From Lactobacillus ultunensis DSM 16047 (GTDB lineage: Bacteria > Bacillota > Bacilli > Lactobacillales > Lactobacillaceae), in assembly GCF_001436305.1 (NCBI RefSeq), contig NZ_AZFO01000007.1, positions 1-64,000 of the forward strand: DNA of 64,000 nucleotides, given 5' to 3'. The notes below the pieces were generated by a model. It did no database searches, was not told the DNA's origin, and was given only the letters and a program-made list of their open reading frames with translations. Each line of letters starts with the position of its first letter. Positions within the stretch are counted from its first letter, which is position 1. Positions 53,965 to 64,000 of the stretch are shown in pieces. Both the position numbers and the translations under genes were made by a program.

Positions 53965-54894
53965 CTAAGCCTCGCTTTCATCTAATCTAATTCTTGGATC
54001 AATCAATCCGTAGATAATATCAGTAATCAACAAAATTACCACAAGTCCGATACAGTAGACCATTGTGATTCCCATGATTGTTGGGTAGTCATTAGTCAAA
54101 ATTGACTTAACGAACTGTTCACCAATACCAGGAATATTGAAGATATTCTCGATAACCATTGAACCGGTCATCAAAGCAACTGCATAAGGACCAATTAAGG
54201 TAACCAATGGAATCATTGAGTTACGCATTGCGTGCTTTCTAATAACTTCCATTCGGCTCAAACCTTTAGCCTTACCTAATTCAATGTAATCACTACTTAA
54301 GGTATCAACCATGCTAGTTCTAATGAACCGTGCCGTCTCGGCGAATGGTCCTACCGCTAGAGCAATTGTTGGCATGATCGTTTGAGAGAATTGACCCCAA
54401 CCAGCTAATGGGAAAAGACCTAGCTTTAAACCGATGTAGTATTGTAAAAGTACTGCTAAAACAAAGTTAGGAACTGATTTACCGATAATGGAAATTACAG
54501 TTGCGGTTGAATCTACCCAAGTCCCTTGCTTCACAGCAGCAATAGCACCGACGATTACGCCAAGCACAACACCCAAGATCAAAGCCTGAATTCCCAATTG
54601 CATTGAAGCTCCTAAACGAGCACCAATCAATGAAGATACAGGTTGGTTACTGTATTGGAAGGATGTTCCAAAATCTCCATGAAGCATCCCAGCAATATAG
54701 ATCAAATATTGTTGCCAAACTGGCTTATTCAATCCATATTGTTCATTCATAATATGTTGCTGGGTTAGTGTCATCTTCGCTTCGTTAGCGTAAGGTGAAC
54801 CTGGCATCATCTTCATTAAGAAGAACGTTACCGTGGCTACGATAAACAAAGTGAGGATCATATAAAAAATACGTTTTAATAGGTATCTAGCCAT
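53965..54894 (-). CDS. oppB: Oligopeptide ABC transporter permease OppB
   Basis: The first gene of the oppBCDF operon. The 309-residue protein has an N-terminal helix (MARYLLKRIFYMILTLFIVATVTFFLMKMMPG is the family N terminus), five more helices and the EAA loop (DYIELGKAKGLSRMEVIRKHAMRN). GGGAGCAAT precedes the ATG. The substrate-binding OppA genes are located upstream beyond guaB, not in the same operon. Confidence 0.95.
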   Translation of the reverse strand: MARYLLKRIFYMILTLFIVATVTFFLMKMMPGSPYANEAKMTLTQQHIMNEQYGLNKPVWQQYLIYIAGMLHGDFGTSFQYSNQPVSSLIGARLGASMQLGIQALILGVVLGVIVGAIAAVKQGTWVDSTATVISIIGKSVPNFVLAVLLQYYIGLKLGLFPLAGWGQFSQTIMPTIALAVGPFAETARFIRTSMVDTLSSDYIELGKAKGLSRMEVIRKHAMRNSMIPLVTLIGPYAVALMTGSMVIENIFNIPGIGEQFVKSILTNDYPTIMGITMVYCIGLVVILLITDIIYGLIDPRIRLDESEA

Positions 54895-55001
54895 ATTAAT
54901 TGCTCCCTCATTTTTCTTTTTATTTTATATTTTGTTTTTAATGTTGTTTTAATTATACCAAATGATTCAAAAATATCTAGGTAAATACTAAATAAAATTA
55001 A

Positions 55002-55039
55002 AAAAATAAGAGAAAAGCTTATACTTTTCTCTTATTTTT
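55002..55039 (-). terminator. Terminator after guaB
   Basis: Stem AAAAATAAGAGAAAAG / CTTTTCTCTTATTTTT with an ATA-type loop, 29 bases past the guaB stop on the minus strand; it separates guaB from oppBCDF. Confidence 0.88.
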
Positions 55040-55067
55040 AATTTATTGAAGAAACTTTACTATGATT

Positions 55068-56210
<1,143 letters not shown>

Positions 56211-56287
56211 TTATGCTCTCCTTTTCTCATTCAAAAAAATTATTAGCTATACTTTACTAGCAGATTTACCATTTTTCAAGAAAAAAT

Positions 56288-56322
56288 TAAAAAGCAGACT
56301 GAATTTTTTTCAGCCTGCTTTT
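56288..56322 (-). terminator. Terminator after first oppA
   Basis: Stem AAAGCAGACTGA / TCAGCCTGCTTT around a T-rich loop, with A/T tracts, about 45 bases past the stop codon. Confidence 0.82.
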
Positions 56323-56367
56323 AACTTAAGAGAGGAGTTTTTATTGTTTGGTTATTGTTGTTTATAG

Positions 56368-57999
56368 TTAGTTGGCAACATATGCACCTTTGAAGTTATA
56401 AGGAGCACCTGCACCATTGTAGATTACGTTTTTGACAGTTGGACGAACCATCCAAGCTTCTTCTGGGTGGTACAAAGGCGTTACGCCTTGAGTGGAAATG
56501 ATTCTTTGTTCAGCCTTAACTAAATCATCCCAACGTTTGGTTTCACTAGGAGTTACTTTAGAATCAGCAACCAGCTTGTCGTAGGTTGGATCTGAGTACT
56601 TTTCCCAGTTTTGAGAGTTCTTAGATGTGTTCAAGTCTAAGAATGAAATTGGATCTGAGAAGTCTGCAGTCCAGCCCATTAAGAAGACATCGTAGTTGCC
56701 GCTTCCTGCATGGTTCAAGGCTGTCTTCTTAGGAATACTTTGTACTCTGACGTTTACACCCTTCAAGGTTGATTCAATAGTACTTTGCAAGTATTCACCA
56801 GCCTTCTTAGAAGCATCATCATCATAAGTCAAGATAGCAAAGTTGACACTCTTCTTGCCCAATTCCTGTTGAGCTTTCTTCCAGAATGCTTGAGCTTTAC
56901 TCTTGTTAAAAGTATTGAACTGCTTGGTTGCTTCGCCTCTTACTAAGTCAGTGTAATCTTTGCCATTGACTTCAGTCATATTTTCAGGTGAAAGCGTGTC
57001 TGCTGGTTCTGCAGCACCACCAACTGAGTTAGCCAATTCTTTTCTATCGATAGCTAAAGAAATAGCTTTTCTGAAGTTCTCGTTGGTAAATGGTTTCTTC
57101 TTCATATTCATTTCTAAGTAGATAGTTGAAGAAGTCTTTCTAAGCGTGTAGCCCTTTTGATTCTTCAATTGCTTAGAAGCTTGTGGGCCAAGCAAAGCTG
57201 CATCTAGCTTGCCTGATTGATACAAATTGTAGTCAGTTGATGGGGTCTTTTGAACGCTGAAGTTGATAGTATCCAACTTAACGTTCTTCTTGTCCCAGTA
57301 ATTCTTATTCTTAACAAGTTTCCAAGAAAGGTTTGAGCCCGTCCAACCTTTTTGGACGAATGGACCATTGTAAACCGTTGTCTTGGATGAGGTACCATAG
57401 CTCTTACCATATTGTTCAACCGCTTTTTGATTTTGTGGGAAGAATAATGGGAAGCCCATGAGCAACTTGAAGTAAGGAATACGTTTATCCAAAGTAACTA
57501 CCAACTTATCCTTGCCTTCAGCTTTAACACCCAAAGTGTTAGGTTTCTTCTTTCCTGCTACAATTGCATCTGCATTCTTCATACCAGAGAACAAGTATGA
57601 ATATTGCGAACCTGTGCTTGGGTCAACGGTTCTACGCCAAGAATATACAAAGTCTTGTGCAGTTACAGGATCACCGTTAGACCACTTATCATTATTGCGT
57701 AAGGTAAAAGTCCAAGTCTTACCATCCTTGCTAGTAGTCGTCTTAGTAGCTAAGCCAGGTTCAACTTTAGAATTTTTACCCAGGCGGTAGAGTCCTTCCA
57801 TGGTATTGTTCAATTGGGTAAAACTTGTAGCATCAGTAACCTTAGATAAGTCCATGCCTTCAATTTCTGTTTTATCCATCCAATTTAAAGTCTTTTTAGT
57901 ACCACTAGATGAATTGCTACTATTATTGCCACAGGCAGCGAGTGCTGCACCAGCTAAAGTAACAACCCCTGCAGCCATCATTTTTTTAAATACTCGCAT
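56368..57999 (-). CDS. oppA: Oligopeptide-binding lipoprotein OppA (copy 1)
   Basis: A substrate-binding lipoprotein of the SBP_bac_5 family that captures peptides for an Opp-type importer. The 543-residue protein starts at the ATG 57997-57999 (GGAGG nine bases upstream; the in-frame ATG eight codons earlier lies before that site). A lipoprotein signal with lipobox LAAC is at residues 13-25. The domain YSWRRTVDPSTGSQYSYLFSG is a family block. It is about 60% similar by eye to the next gene. Each of the two has its own terminator. Confidence 0.93.
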   Translation of the reverse strand: MRVFKKMMAAGVVTLAGAALAACGNNSSNSSSGTKKTLNWMDKTEIEGMDLSKVTDATSFTQLNNTMEGLYRLGKNSKVEPGLATKTTTSKDGKTWTFTLRNNDKWSNGDPVTAQDFVYSWRRTVDPSTGSQYSYLFSGMKNADAIVAGKKKPNTLGVKAEGKDKLVVTLDKRIPYFKLLMGFPLFFPQNQKAVEQYGKSYGTSSKTTVYNGPFVQKGWTGSNLSWKLVKNKNYWDKKNVKLDTINFSVQKTPSTDYNLYQSGKLDAALLGPQASKQLKNQKGYTLRKTSSTIYLEMNMKKKPFTNENFRKAISLAIDRKELANSVGGAAEPADTLSPENMTEVNGKDYTDLVRGEATKQFNTFNKSKAQAFWKKAQQELGKKSVNFAILTYDDDASKKAGEYLQSTIESTLKGVNVRVQSIPKKTALNHAGSGNYDVFLMGWTADFSDPISFLDLNTSKNSQNWEKYSDPTYDKLVADSKVTPSETKRWDDLVKAEQRIISTQGVTPLYHPEEAWMVRPTVKNVIYNGAGAPYNFKGAYVAN

Positions 58000-58021
58000 A
58001 ACTTTTAACCTCCAAAGGTGC

Positions 58022-58055
58022 AAAAAAGAGTAGCTATAAATTAGCTACTCTTTTC
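58022..58055 (-). terminator. Terminator between the two oppA genes
   Basis: Perfect 13-bp stem AAAAGAGTAGCTA / TAGCTACTCTTTT with a five-base loop, after the upstream oppA. Confidence 0.9.
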
Positions 58056-58074
58056 TTGTCAATGTGCTATTGAA

Positions 58075-59697
58075 TTAATTGCCAGATACGTAAGCTTCCT
58101 TGAAGTTGTAGTTCAAACCAGCACCGTTGTAAACGATACCCTTGATGTCTGGACGTACAAGCCAAGCTTCAGTCTTGTAGTAAAGTGGTGCGATACCTTC
58201 TTCACTAAGCAAGATCTTTTCTGCCTTTTCAAGATCATTCCAACGTTTAGTATTATCAGCAGTAGTCTTAGAATCAGCGATCAACTTATCGTATTGAGCG
58301 TTGCTCCACTTACCGTTGTTGTTAGCGTTCTTGCTGGTGAACAAGTCAACGAATGAAATTGGGTCGGCAAAGTCAGCTGACCAACCTGATACTACGATAT
58401 CAAAGTTACCATTAGTTGAACGGTTCAAACGAGTCTTGAATGGAACGTTAGCTACTGAAACCTTCATGCCCTTCAAGTTTTCTTCTAATTGACTTTGAAG
58501 AGTTTCGGTAGTCTTTTGACCAGCGTCAGTATCATCTGAAAGGATGGTGAATGAAACGGTCTTAACGCCTAATTCCTTCAAAGCTTTTTGGTAAAGCTTC
58601 TTGGCATCAGCTGGGTTGTAAGAAGCACTTTCCTTATCGCCAACTACTGAAGCCCAATCCTTGCCATCGTGGTTAACAACGCCCTTAGCAGTCAAACTGT
58701 CAGCTGGAGTGTTGGCACCACCTAAAGCATTACCTAAAGCCTTTCTATTGATTGACATTGAGATAGCTTTACGCAAGTTTGCGTTTTGGAAAATCTTTCT
58801 CTTTTGGTTGAATTGAAGGTAGAATGTTGCAGCTGTGTCACGCAATGTGTAGCCTGCATTGTGCTTCAAGTTCTTAGTTTGTTGTGCATCTAAGACAGTT
58901 GCATCAAGCTTCTTTGATTGGTACAAATTGTAAGCAGTTGAAGGTGTCTTTTGAACGCTGTAATTAATTGCATCAAGCTTAACATTCTTCTTGTCCCAGT
59001 AATTCTTGTTCTTAACAAGCTTCCAAGAAAGGTTTGAACCTGTCCAACCCTTTTGTACGAATGGTCCGTTGAAAGCAGTAGTCTTGGATGAAGTACCATA
59101 CTTAGAACCATTTGCTTCAACAACCTTTTGGTTTTGTGGGAAGAATAATGGGAAGCCCATTAACAACTTGAAGTAAGGAATACGTTTATCCAAAGTTACG
59201 ACTAACTTGTCATCGCCTTCAGCCTTAATACCCAAGCTGTTAACTGGTGCCTTACCAGCAGAAATCTTAGTTGCGTTGTGAATACCTTCAAACAAGTAAG
59301 CATATTGTGAAGCAGTCTTTGGATTTACAGTTCTACGCCAAGAATATACGAAGTCCTTAGCAGTTAACTTATCACCGTTGGACCACTTAGAAGGACGTAA
59401 TGTGAAAGTCCAAGTCTTACCATCTTTAGAAACCTTAGTACTGGTTGCCAAAGCATCTTCGACTTTGTTCTTATTGCCTAAACGATAAAGTCCTTCTTCA
59501 ACGTTACCTAATTGGTTAAAACTAGTAACGTCAGTGGCTTTAGAAATATCCATAGTTGGAATTTCAGCTGAGTCCATCCAGTTGATGGTCTTCTTAGATG
59601 AACCTGACGAACTATTACTATTGCCACCGCATGCTGCTAGAGTGGAGCCAGCGATAAGTACTGTTGCTCCTGCGGCAAATAATTTTGTAAACTTCAT
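58075..59697 (-). CDS. oppA: Oligopeptide-binding lipoprotein OppA (copy 2)
   Basis: The tandem paralogue of the downstream oppA, 540 residues, with a lipobox (LAAC, around Cys23) and the same SBP_bac_5 blocks (KTINWMDSAEIPTMDISK..., YSWRRTVNPKTASQYAYLFEG, FPQNQKVVEANGSKYGTSS). Tandem copies with different ligand pockets would widen the range of peptides taken up. GAGAGGGG lies upstream of the ATG. It lies on the same strand as guaB and oppBCDF but is a separate unit. Confidence 0.93.
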   Translation of the reverse strand: MKFTKLFAAGATVLIAGSTLAACGGNSNSSSGSSKKTINWMDSAEIPTMDISKATDVTSFNQLGNVEEGLYRLGNKNKVEDALATSTKVSKDGKTWTFTLRPSKWSNGDKLTAKDFVYSWRRTVNPKTASQYAYLFEGIHNATKISAGKAPVNSLGIKAEGDDKLVVTLDKRIPYFKLLMGFPLFFPQNQKVVEANGSKYGTSSKTTAFNGPFVQKGWTGSNLSWKLVKNKNYWDKKNVKLDAINYSVQKTPSTAYNLYQSKKLDATVLDAQQTKNLKHNAGYTLRDTAATFYLQFNQKRKIFQNANLRKAISMSINRKALGNALGGANTPADSLTAKGVVNHDGKDWASVVGDKESASYNPADAKKLYQKALKELGVKTVSFTILSDDTDAGQKTTETLQSQLEENLKGMKVSVANVPFKTRLNRSTNGNFDIVVSGWSADFADPISFVDLFTSKNANNNGKWSNAQYDKLIADSKTTADNTKRWNDLEKAEKILLSEEGIAPLYYKTEAWLVRPDIKGIVYNGAGLNYNFKEAYVSGN

Positions 59698-59812
59698 ATT
59701 ATTGCCCCTCTCATTTATGAGAAAATTAATAAATTTCTTAAGTTGCTTATAAGCATATCCGGTCCTTATTAATTTTGCAAGCTTTTTCTAATAATAATTT
59801 TAATTTAGAGCA

Positions 59813-59848
59813 AAAAAACAAGCCTCAATGCTGTTACATCAAGGCTTA
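59813..59848 (-). terminator. Terminator after HD hydrolase gene
   Basis: Stem AAGCCTCAATG / CATCAAGGCTT (one wobble and one mismatch), 18 bases past the stop of the minus-strand gene, followed by a T-run. Confidence 0.78.
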
Positions 59849-59865
59849 TCAAATATTAAATTATC

Positions 59866-60519
59866 TTAAACATTCCATTCATCCATGAATTCTTTTACAA
59901 AAGCATGCATGTATTCTGTTCGCCGTTGAGCTTCTTTCTTAGCAGCAGGAGTATTCATTAAATTCGTTAAATGAAAAAGTTTCTCATAAAAGTGATTAAT
60001 TGTTGTCTCTACATGATCACGATATTGATCATGGCTAACTAACCTTACTGGTTTTATTTCAGGATCATAGATCTTATTGCCATGTTTGCCACCATAAGTA
60101 AAAGCACGAGCAATTCCAATTGCCCCTAAGCTTTCCAAACGATCAGCATCCTGCACGTATTGTCCTGACAAAGGCAGATGGTAATGATGCTCGATATTAG
60201 CTGAAAAAGACATATGTTGGATAGTAAATAAAATGTCCCATACTTCTAAGTCATTAAAGCCAACTTGAGGCAATAATTCTTTAATCTCTTCTACTACCTT
60301 TTCAGGGTTAGCACAGATTTTTTCATCAATTGTGTCATGTAAATAACCTGCACTTTTAATAATCGCTACCACGCGACTATCTTCATGTGCTGACTCATGA
60401 TCAGCTAGATACATCTTGCTGGCTAAATGAGCTACGCGTTCACCATGATAAAAATCATGGCCTGTTTTTTCATCTTTCAGGTGTTCTTTAGTAAATCGAA
60501 TAACTGCTGCAATATCCAT
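59866..60519 (-). CDS. HD-domain phosphohydrolase (YpgQ-like)
   Basis: A 217-residue metal-dependent phosphohydrolase of the HD superfamily. The metal ligands include HGERVAHLA (first His), the HD pair in GYLHDTID, and the final Asp in QDADRLES. Relatives act on nucleotides, but the substrate here is unknown. The ATG at 60517-60519 overlaps the stop of the upstream peptidase as TAATG, so the two are translationally coupled; an ATG six codons earlier would overlap more and has no site. Confidence 0.86.
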   Translation of the reverse strand: MDIAAVIRFTKEHLKDEKTGHDFYHGERVAHLASKMYLADHESAHEDSRVVAIIKSAGYLHDTIDEKICANPEKVVEEIKELLPQVGFNDLEVWDILFTIQHMSFSANIEHHYHLPLSGQYVQDADRLESLGAIGIARAFTYGGKHGNKIYDPEIKPVRLVSHDQYRDHVETTINHFYEKLFHLTNLMNTPAAKKEAQRRTEYMHAFVKEFMDEWNV

Positions 60520-61832
60520 TATGCCATTGAGTCCCATGCTTCAACTGGGGTTGCTTCGCCTTCCCAGATTTTAACTAATTTATCTGGAACATATTGCTTC
60601 TTAACTACTACCTTGAAGAGATATTCGTTGAACCAGTCATCATCCATGACAAAGTAGCCTTTTTCACCAACTTTGCTACCCCATGAGTTTTCAATCTTCC
60701 ATTGACGTGGCTTGCCATCAACTACATCAACACCAACTAAAGTCATCGCATGAGTTGAACCAGACGCACCAGTTTGCAGGCGTTCCTTCTTGTTTAATTT
60801 GGTTTCAATATTAAAAATTGTATCAGTTTGGTAAAGACCCTTAGATAAGAGACCCCTTTGACGATCGCTTTCTTTGCCTACATCACAGCCAAACCAGATA
60901 GTTTCACCAGCTTTAAGTTGTTTGATAGCAGCTTCCTTTAAGTTTTCAATCTTAGTGTTTAAGAAATGAACTGGCGTACCACCTTCCACATTATCTTCAA
61001 ATGGCAAAGCATATAATTTATCAAACTCGTGATCTGGAGCATTAAACAGAACCACATAATCATCTAAATCATCAGTAAAGTAGTTGTGGAAGAAATCGAG
61101 TGGAGTAATATCTCCATCAAAATAATATTTGCCATCATCATCTTTAAATTCAAGATCAAATTTTTGTACTGGCTCACCAAAAGCAATAACTGCCATGCGG
61201 TATACTTCGCTCAAGAATTCTTGACGCTTCTTTTCAATCTCATCAGTTTTATTTTCTTGAGCAAGCTTACGCAAAAACAGACCATCTTCACGCAATTTCA
61301 TATTTAAAGCACTATTAAAAGCGGAAGTATTATTGGCAGTAAAACTTTCATCTTGAGCATAAGTTGGTACTAAACCATATTTTCTAATCAAAGAAATAGC
61401 CATTGCCCATTGACCACCATCAGTGTCTGGGCCTTGCATATAAGTATGCACGGTACGGTCATCAAGGGGACGATCAGCTGTATTTAAGATATTATCAAAG
61501 AAAATATTAGCCCGTTCAACTCTATCCCAGAAGAAAAGATAGTTTTGAGAAAAGGTGAAGTTCTTGGCATTGTACTTTTTAGCAAAACCATGACGCAAGG
61601 TGTTCAACGCAGCGAATAACCAGCAACGACCAGATTGCTTTTGATCAGTTACATTATCTGTAGGGATTTCAATTGAAAAGGTCCGGTTTAATTTTCTAAC
61701 GCCTTCATTGTTGAAACTAGCCTTTTGTACGCCGTTATTTACGACTGCGAGTTCCGCAACACGATTTTGAGGTTCTTTTTCATATTCTTGTTGGAATTTG
61801 GCAATTTCTGCCATTGTAAGTTCGTGTTTCAT
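60519..61832 (-). CDS. C1B cysteine peptidase (PepC/PepG/PepE family), second copy
   Basis: A 437-residue bleomycin-hydrolase-like peptidase. Catalytic Cys70 is in SGRCWLF, His in STHAMTLVG, Asn in IENSWGS. The start ATG at 61830-61832 has AAAGGA nine bases upstream, and the N terminus (MKHELTMAEIAKFQ) resembles the endopeptidase-like branch of the family; an ATG 15 codons upstream has no site. About 50% identical by eye to the paralogue at 20.4 kb. It heads a two-gene unit with the HD hydrolase. Confidence 0.92.
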   Translation of the reverse strand: MKHELTMAEIAKFQQEYEKEPQNRVAELAVVNNGVQKASFNNEGVRKLNRTFSIEIPTDNVTDQKQSGRCWLFAALNTLRHGFAKKYNAKNFTFSQNYLFFWDRVERANIFFDNILNTADRPLDDRTVHTYMQGPDTDGGQWAMAISLIRKYGLVPTYAQDESFTANNTSAFNSALNMKLREDGLFLRKLAQENKTDEIEKKRQEFLSEVYRMAVIAFGEPVQKFDLEFKDDDGKYYFDGDITPLDFFHNYFTDDLDDYVVLFNAPDHEFDKLYALPFEDNVEGGTPVHFLNTKIENLKEAAIKQLKAGETIWFGCDVGKESDRQRGLLSKGLYQTDTIFNIETKLNKKERLQTGASGSTHAMTLVGVDVVDGKPRQWKIENSWGSKVGEKGYFVMDDDWFNEYLFKVVVKKQYVPDKLVKIWEGEATPVEAWDSMA

Positions 61833-61929
61833 AGATTTTCCTTTCTCGATAAAATCATTCAATTCAGTTGCCATCATTTTAGCATTATTTTAGCTATGAA
61901 AAAAAGGACTTGTTTAGCCCTTCAATCAA

Positions 61930-62002
61930 AGCCGCTTCCCAGGTTTGAACTGGGGACCTCCTCCTTACCACGGCGGTGCTCTACCTATTGAGCTAAAGCG
62001 GC
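61930..62002 (-). tRNA. tRNA-Thr (GGT anticodon)
   Basis: Read on the minus strand: acceptor GCCGCTT pairs with AAGCGGC, D arm GCTC/GAGC, anticodon arm CCGCC/GGAGG with loop GTGGTAA giving anticodon GGT, T arm CCCAG/CTGGG with loop TTCAAAC. The 73 bases include the discriminator T but not an encoded CCA. The third pair of the anticodon stem is G-A, a mismatch worth noting. It stands alone, about 100 bases from the peptidase gene. Confidence 0.9.
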
Positions 62003-62122
62003 ATCCATTCATCTCAACCTTACTAAAAATATCTTAATTTTACAATCGGCCATTATTTTTTGTCCACAAGATTAACTATTCTTTACTCTTCATCTTTTCA
62101 GACTGTATTATATTTCATATAA

Positions 62123-63664
62123 TTATTTAGCTAAACCCATATTTAAATTATCTATATCAAACTTATCCAAATCAATTCTTTCTCCTAACCAATCTAAAAG
62201 GTCGGGATCCAATTTACTCTTAGGCGTATCATAATACTCTTGCAATTCATATACACCACCAATATCATCAATGATGCCATAGCCTTTTCCAGCAATAATT
62301 TGTGGATGTAACAAAGGTTGTTTAGATTGATAAACTTTTTCAATTTTAACATCAAATTGCCAATTATCCCCATAATCATAAACTAATAATAAGTTAGTAT
62401 TTTGAGTAAAAAATGATACTTTAGCTTTTTCAGGATCAAGTGATTCATCATCAAAAGTCGAAATGCCAAAACGTTGATGACATTTTAAATTATATAGATC
62501 GTACATGTGTCCGAATTCTGCATTAAATATGTATAAAACCGTTTGCTCCAATTCAGCTACTGTACTATTACCACTAATAATAAATTGACGCCACATAACA
62601 GGTTTAAAATCACGTAGTTGGGCTTTAATTTCATAAGTCATATTATTTCTTGACTTATTTTCTAGTTTTAATTCAGCCAACGAATTTTCCTTAAATATAT
62701 AATTATTATTCTTTTGCAATTCAACATGTAAATAATGGAGGTTTTCTGCTACTAGATTAGCATCTTTCTCAGTAATCAAACCTACCTCAGCCAAAAAACG
62801 ATAAAATTCAATAAAGATCTTAATGAAATCCGTTAAAAGGTCACCATAATATTGTTCTTTTACGGTTTTCAACCAAATATAAGAAGTAGCTTCTGCTAAA
62901 TTACTAGTAGGAAATAATATCTTCTTTTGCAATAAATAGTAATTTAAAAAGTCAGCTAAAAGTCCTGGTTCAATAGTATATGGATCTAATTTATCTTGTT
63001 GCATAAAATTCCAACATATTTTCAGATTATTTTTTCTAACTTCTTTTACTATTTTAGCATTACCTCTTTTTGCTTTTCCTTCGTATTGTTTCCATTTTAA
63101 AAGATCTTCAAATTCTGTTGTAGCAATAAAATGGCCTCGTGATGCTGGAATAGGAAAAGTTTCATTTACATTAAGTATTAGCTTAGTAAACATATTATTT
63201 CCAACTTCAAAGTTCAGCGTAGGAATAGCAGCAGAAGCAGTTACTAATTTTTTAACTTGTGAAGTCTTGGAATCAGCTAGATCTGTCAATTGCAAAAATA
63301 CATTTATATTATTTTCTAACATGTCTTTAATACTTTTAAAGGCTTTAACATTAGTTGAACGATTATTATAAACAAAATTAATTTTATCAGTTTTAAAAAT
63401 TTCAATTAGTTTATTTTGCTGTGTAGGTGTAATAAAAATAAAGTCTTTAACAACTCCTTGTATCACATCATGAAACTGCTTAATTTCTAAGTTAGTCAAC
63501 AAAAGTGGCATTCCTGTTGCTTTCTCAACTAATAAATAATATTTTTTACCCTTAATATCAATTGTATCTACAGTCCACAACTGAAATAAACCATTAATTT
63601 TACTTTTAGGCTTGTTATCCTTTATTTCCTTTGTTAAGGATCGCCCATATTGAATTTGAAGCAT
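62123..63664 (-). CDS. Uncharacterised protein with C-terminal PRiA4_ORF3 (IS1096 TnpR-like) domain, copy B
   Basis: A 513-residue paralogue of the 48.6-kb protein. The C-terminal region (about 341-505) has the PRiA4_ORF3 blocks (AQLRDFKPVMWRQFIISGNSTVAEL, DYGDNWQFDV, DIGGVYELQEYYDTP). The N-terminal module (IQYGRSLTKEIK..., YYLLVEKATG) is DUF6933-like, and the middle is helical. It lacks the long acidic linker and the six-residue duplication of the other copy, so it is shorter. It ends 120 bases before tRNA-Thr, a common kind of insertion site. Function is unknown. The ATG has a weak GAGG site upstream. Confidence 0.6.
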   Translation of the reverse strand: MLQIQYGRSLTKEIKDNKPKSKINGLFQLWTVDTIDIKGKKYYLLVEKATGMPLLLTNLEIKQFHDVIQGVVKDFIFITPTQQNKLIEIFKTDKINFVYNNRSTNVKAFKSIKDMLENNINVFLQLTDLADSKTSQVKKLVTASAAIPTLNFEVGNNMFTKLILNVNETFPIPASRGHFIATTEFEDLLKWKQYEGKAKRGNAKIVKEVRKNNLKICWNFMQQDKLDPYTIEPGLLADFLNYYLLQKKILFPTSNLAEATSYIWLKTVKEQYYGDLLTDFIKIFIEFYRFLAEVGLITEKDANLVAENLHYLHVELQKNNNYIFKENSLAELKLENKSRNNMTYEIKAQLRDFKPVMWRQFIISGNSTVAELEQTVLYIFNAEFGHMYDLYNLKCHQRFGISTFDDESLDPEKAKVSFFTQNTNLLLVYDYGDNWQFDVKIEKVYQSKQPLLHPQIIAGKGYGIIDDIGGVYELQEYYDTPKSKLDPDLLDWLGERIDLDKFDIDNLNMGLAK

Positions 63665-63970
63665 AATCTTTATCCTCGTTAAACTATTACTTTATTTTTG
63701 ACTTCATTTAATCAGATATATATCAATAATGCAAAACCTCCATTTTCAAATTAACACCAAAATTATAGTAATTAAACTACTAAAAATTTTCCTTATTAAT
63801 TGATCTCTATGCAACTAAAAATATGTCAGAATAGCTATCAAAGTATAAAAGAGGATATTTTCTAAAGAATCGCTTAAGAAATATTATTTTTATAGGAAAT
63901 TAGTGACATAGTGTCATCTAATATGTAAACTTATAAGCATAATAATTAAATAAAGAAAGGAGGAAATCCA
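63665..63970. other. AT-rich intergenic region before the right-end gene
   Basis: No gene is supportable in about 300 bases. The left part must hold the promoter of the minus-strand PRiA4_ORF3-type gene; the right part holds the promoter of the truncated plus-strand gene. Confidence 0.6.
63903..63931 (+). promoter_or_regulatory. Promoter with TGACA-N3-TGTCA palindrome over the -35 box
   Basis: GTGACA (63903-63908) and TAAACT (63926-63931) are 17 bases apart. The palindrome TGACATAGTGTCA (63904-63916) covers the -35. The arrangement closely matches that upstream of the P2A ATPase at 27.5 kb, suggesting a shared regulator. Confidence 0.5.
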
Positions 63971-64000
63971 ATGGTTAAGGATAAGCATGGCTTAAAAGAT
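63971..64000 (+). CDS. 5' end of a gene running out of the window
   Basis: An ATG with a strong AAAGGAGG site seven bases upstream opens a frame (MVKDKHGLKD) that continues past the window end. Ten codons are too few to assign a family. The promoter resembles that of the P2A ATPase, so a cation-related product is possible but unproven. Confidence 0.6.
   Translation, partial: MVKDKHGLKD

Overview
The window looks like chromosomal DNA from an AT-rich lactic acid bacterium of the Lactobacillus acidophilus/helveticus/crispatus group. The evidence is a set of SLAP-domain surface-layer-type proteins, PepC/PepE-type cysteine peptidases, an Opp oligopeptide transporter with two adjacent OppA lipoproteins, SEC10/PgrA-like secreted proteins, and the gene order metG-tatD-rnmV-rsmA-veg-purR-glmU-prs. 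Strong AGGAG-type ribosome binding sites and intrinsic terminators mark most genes. The species assignment is inference.

Layout. 1-15 kb (minus strand) is core housekeeping: metG, tatD, rnmV, rsmA, veg, purR and glmU, then three tandem SLAP surface proteins (one frameshifted) and prs. 12.4-15.4 kb is a P-type Mg-type ATPase behind an M-box riboswitch with an attenuator. 15.4-21.8 kb holds comEB, trpS, a SRAP/HMCES protein, tRNA-Gly(CCC), a degenerate CPBP membrane protein, greA, a CIRCE-controlled small heat-shock protein and a C1B peptidase. 21.9-22.5 kb is a badly decayed group II intron reverse transcriptase. 22.7-30.4 kb has a BceAB-like ABC pair, a TcaA-like membrane protein, a DUF4145-like protein and a Ca/Mn-type P-type ATPase with a structured orphan leader. 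30.4-34.4 kb has an EIIA-Man protein, a 45-residue membrane peptide, asparaginase, an RpiR regulator and a GH4 6-phospho-alpha-glucosidase. 34.4-45.6 kb is accessory and decaying: two SEC10/PgrA-like proteins, a TetR-like regulator, a GNAT enzyme, an orphan micro-transcript with a cre-like palindrome, a beta-lactamase-fold protein, an MgtC protein, a frameshifted SLAP gene, and two broken galU copies flanking about 4 kb. 45.7-50.7 kb is a defence-island-like stretch: a coupled pair of restriction-endonuclease-fold protein and ABC/SMC ATPase (Lamassu/ABC-three-component-like), a PRiA4_ORF3-type protein and a helicase relic. 51-59.7 kb is oppBCDF, guaB and two oppA genes; OppF has lost its P-loop by an in-frame deletion. 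59.8-64 kb has an HD hydrolase coupled to a second C1B peptidase, tRNA-Thr(GGT), a paralogue of the PRiA4_ORF3-type protein and the first codons of a plus-strand gene.

How the parts fit. Peptide uptake (Opp) and cytosolic C1B peptidases suit a peptide-dependent lifestyle. The two P-type ATPases have different RNA leaders, and the second shares a promoter/operator layout with the gene at the right end. The accessory half shows much decay (two galU pseudogenes, two frameshifted SLAP genes, a P-loop-less OppF, intron and helicase relics), so the intact nuclease/ATPase pair stands out as the best candidate for an under-described functional system.
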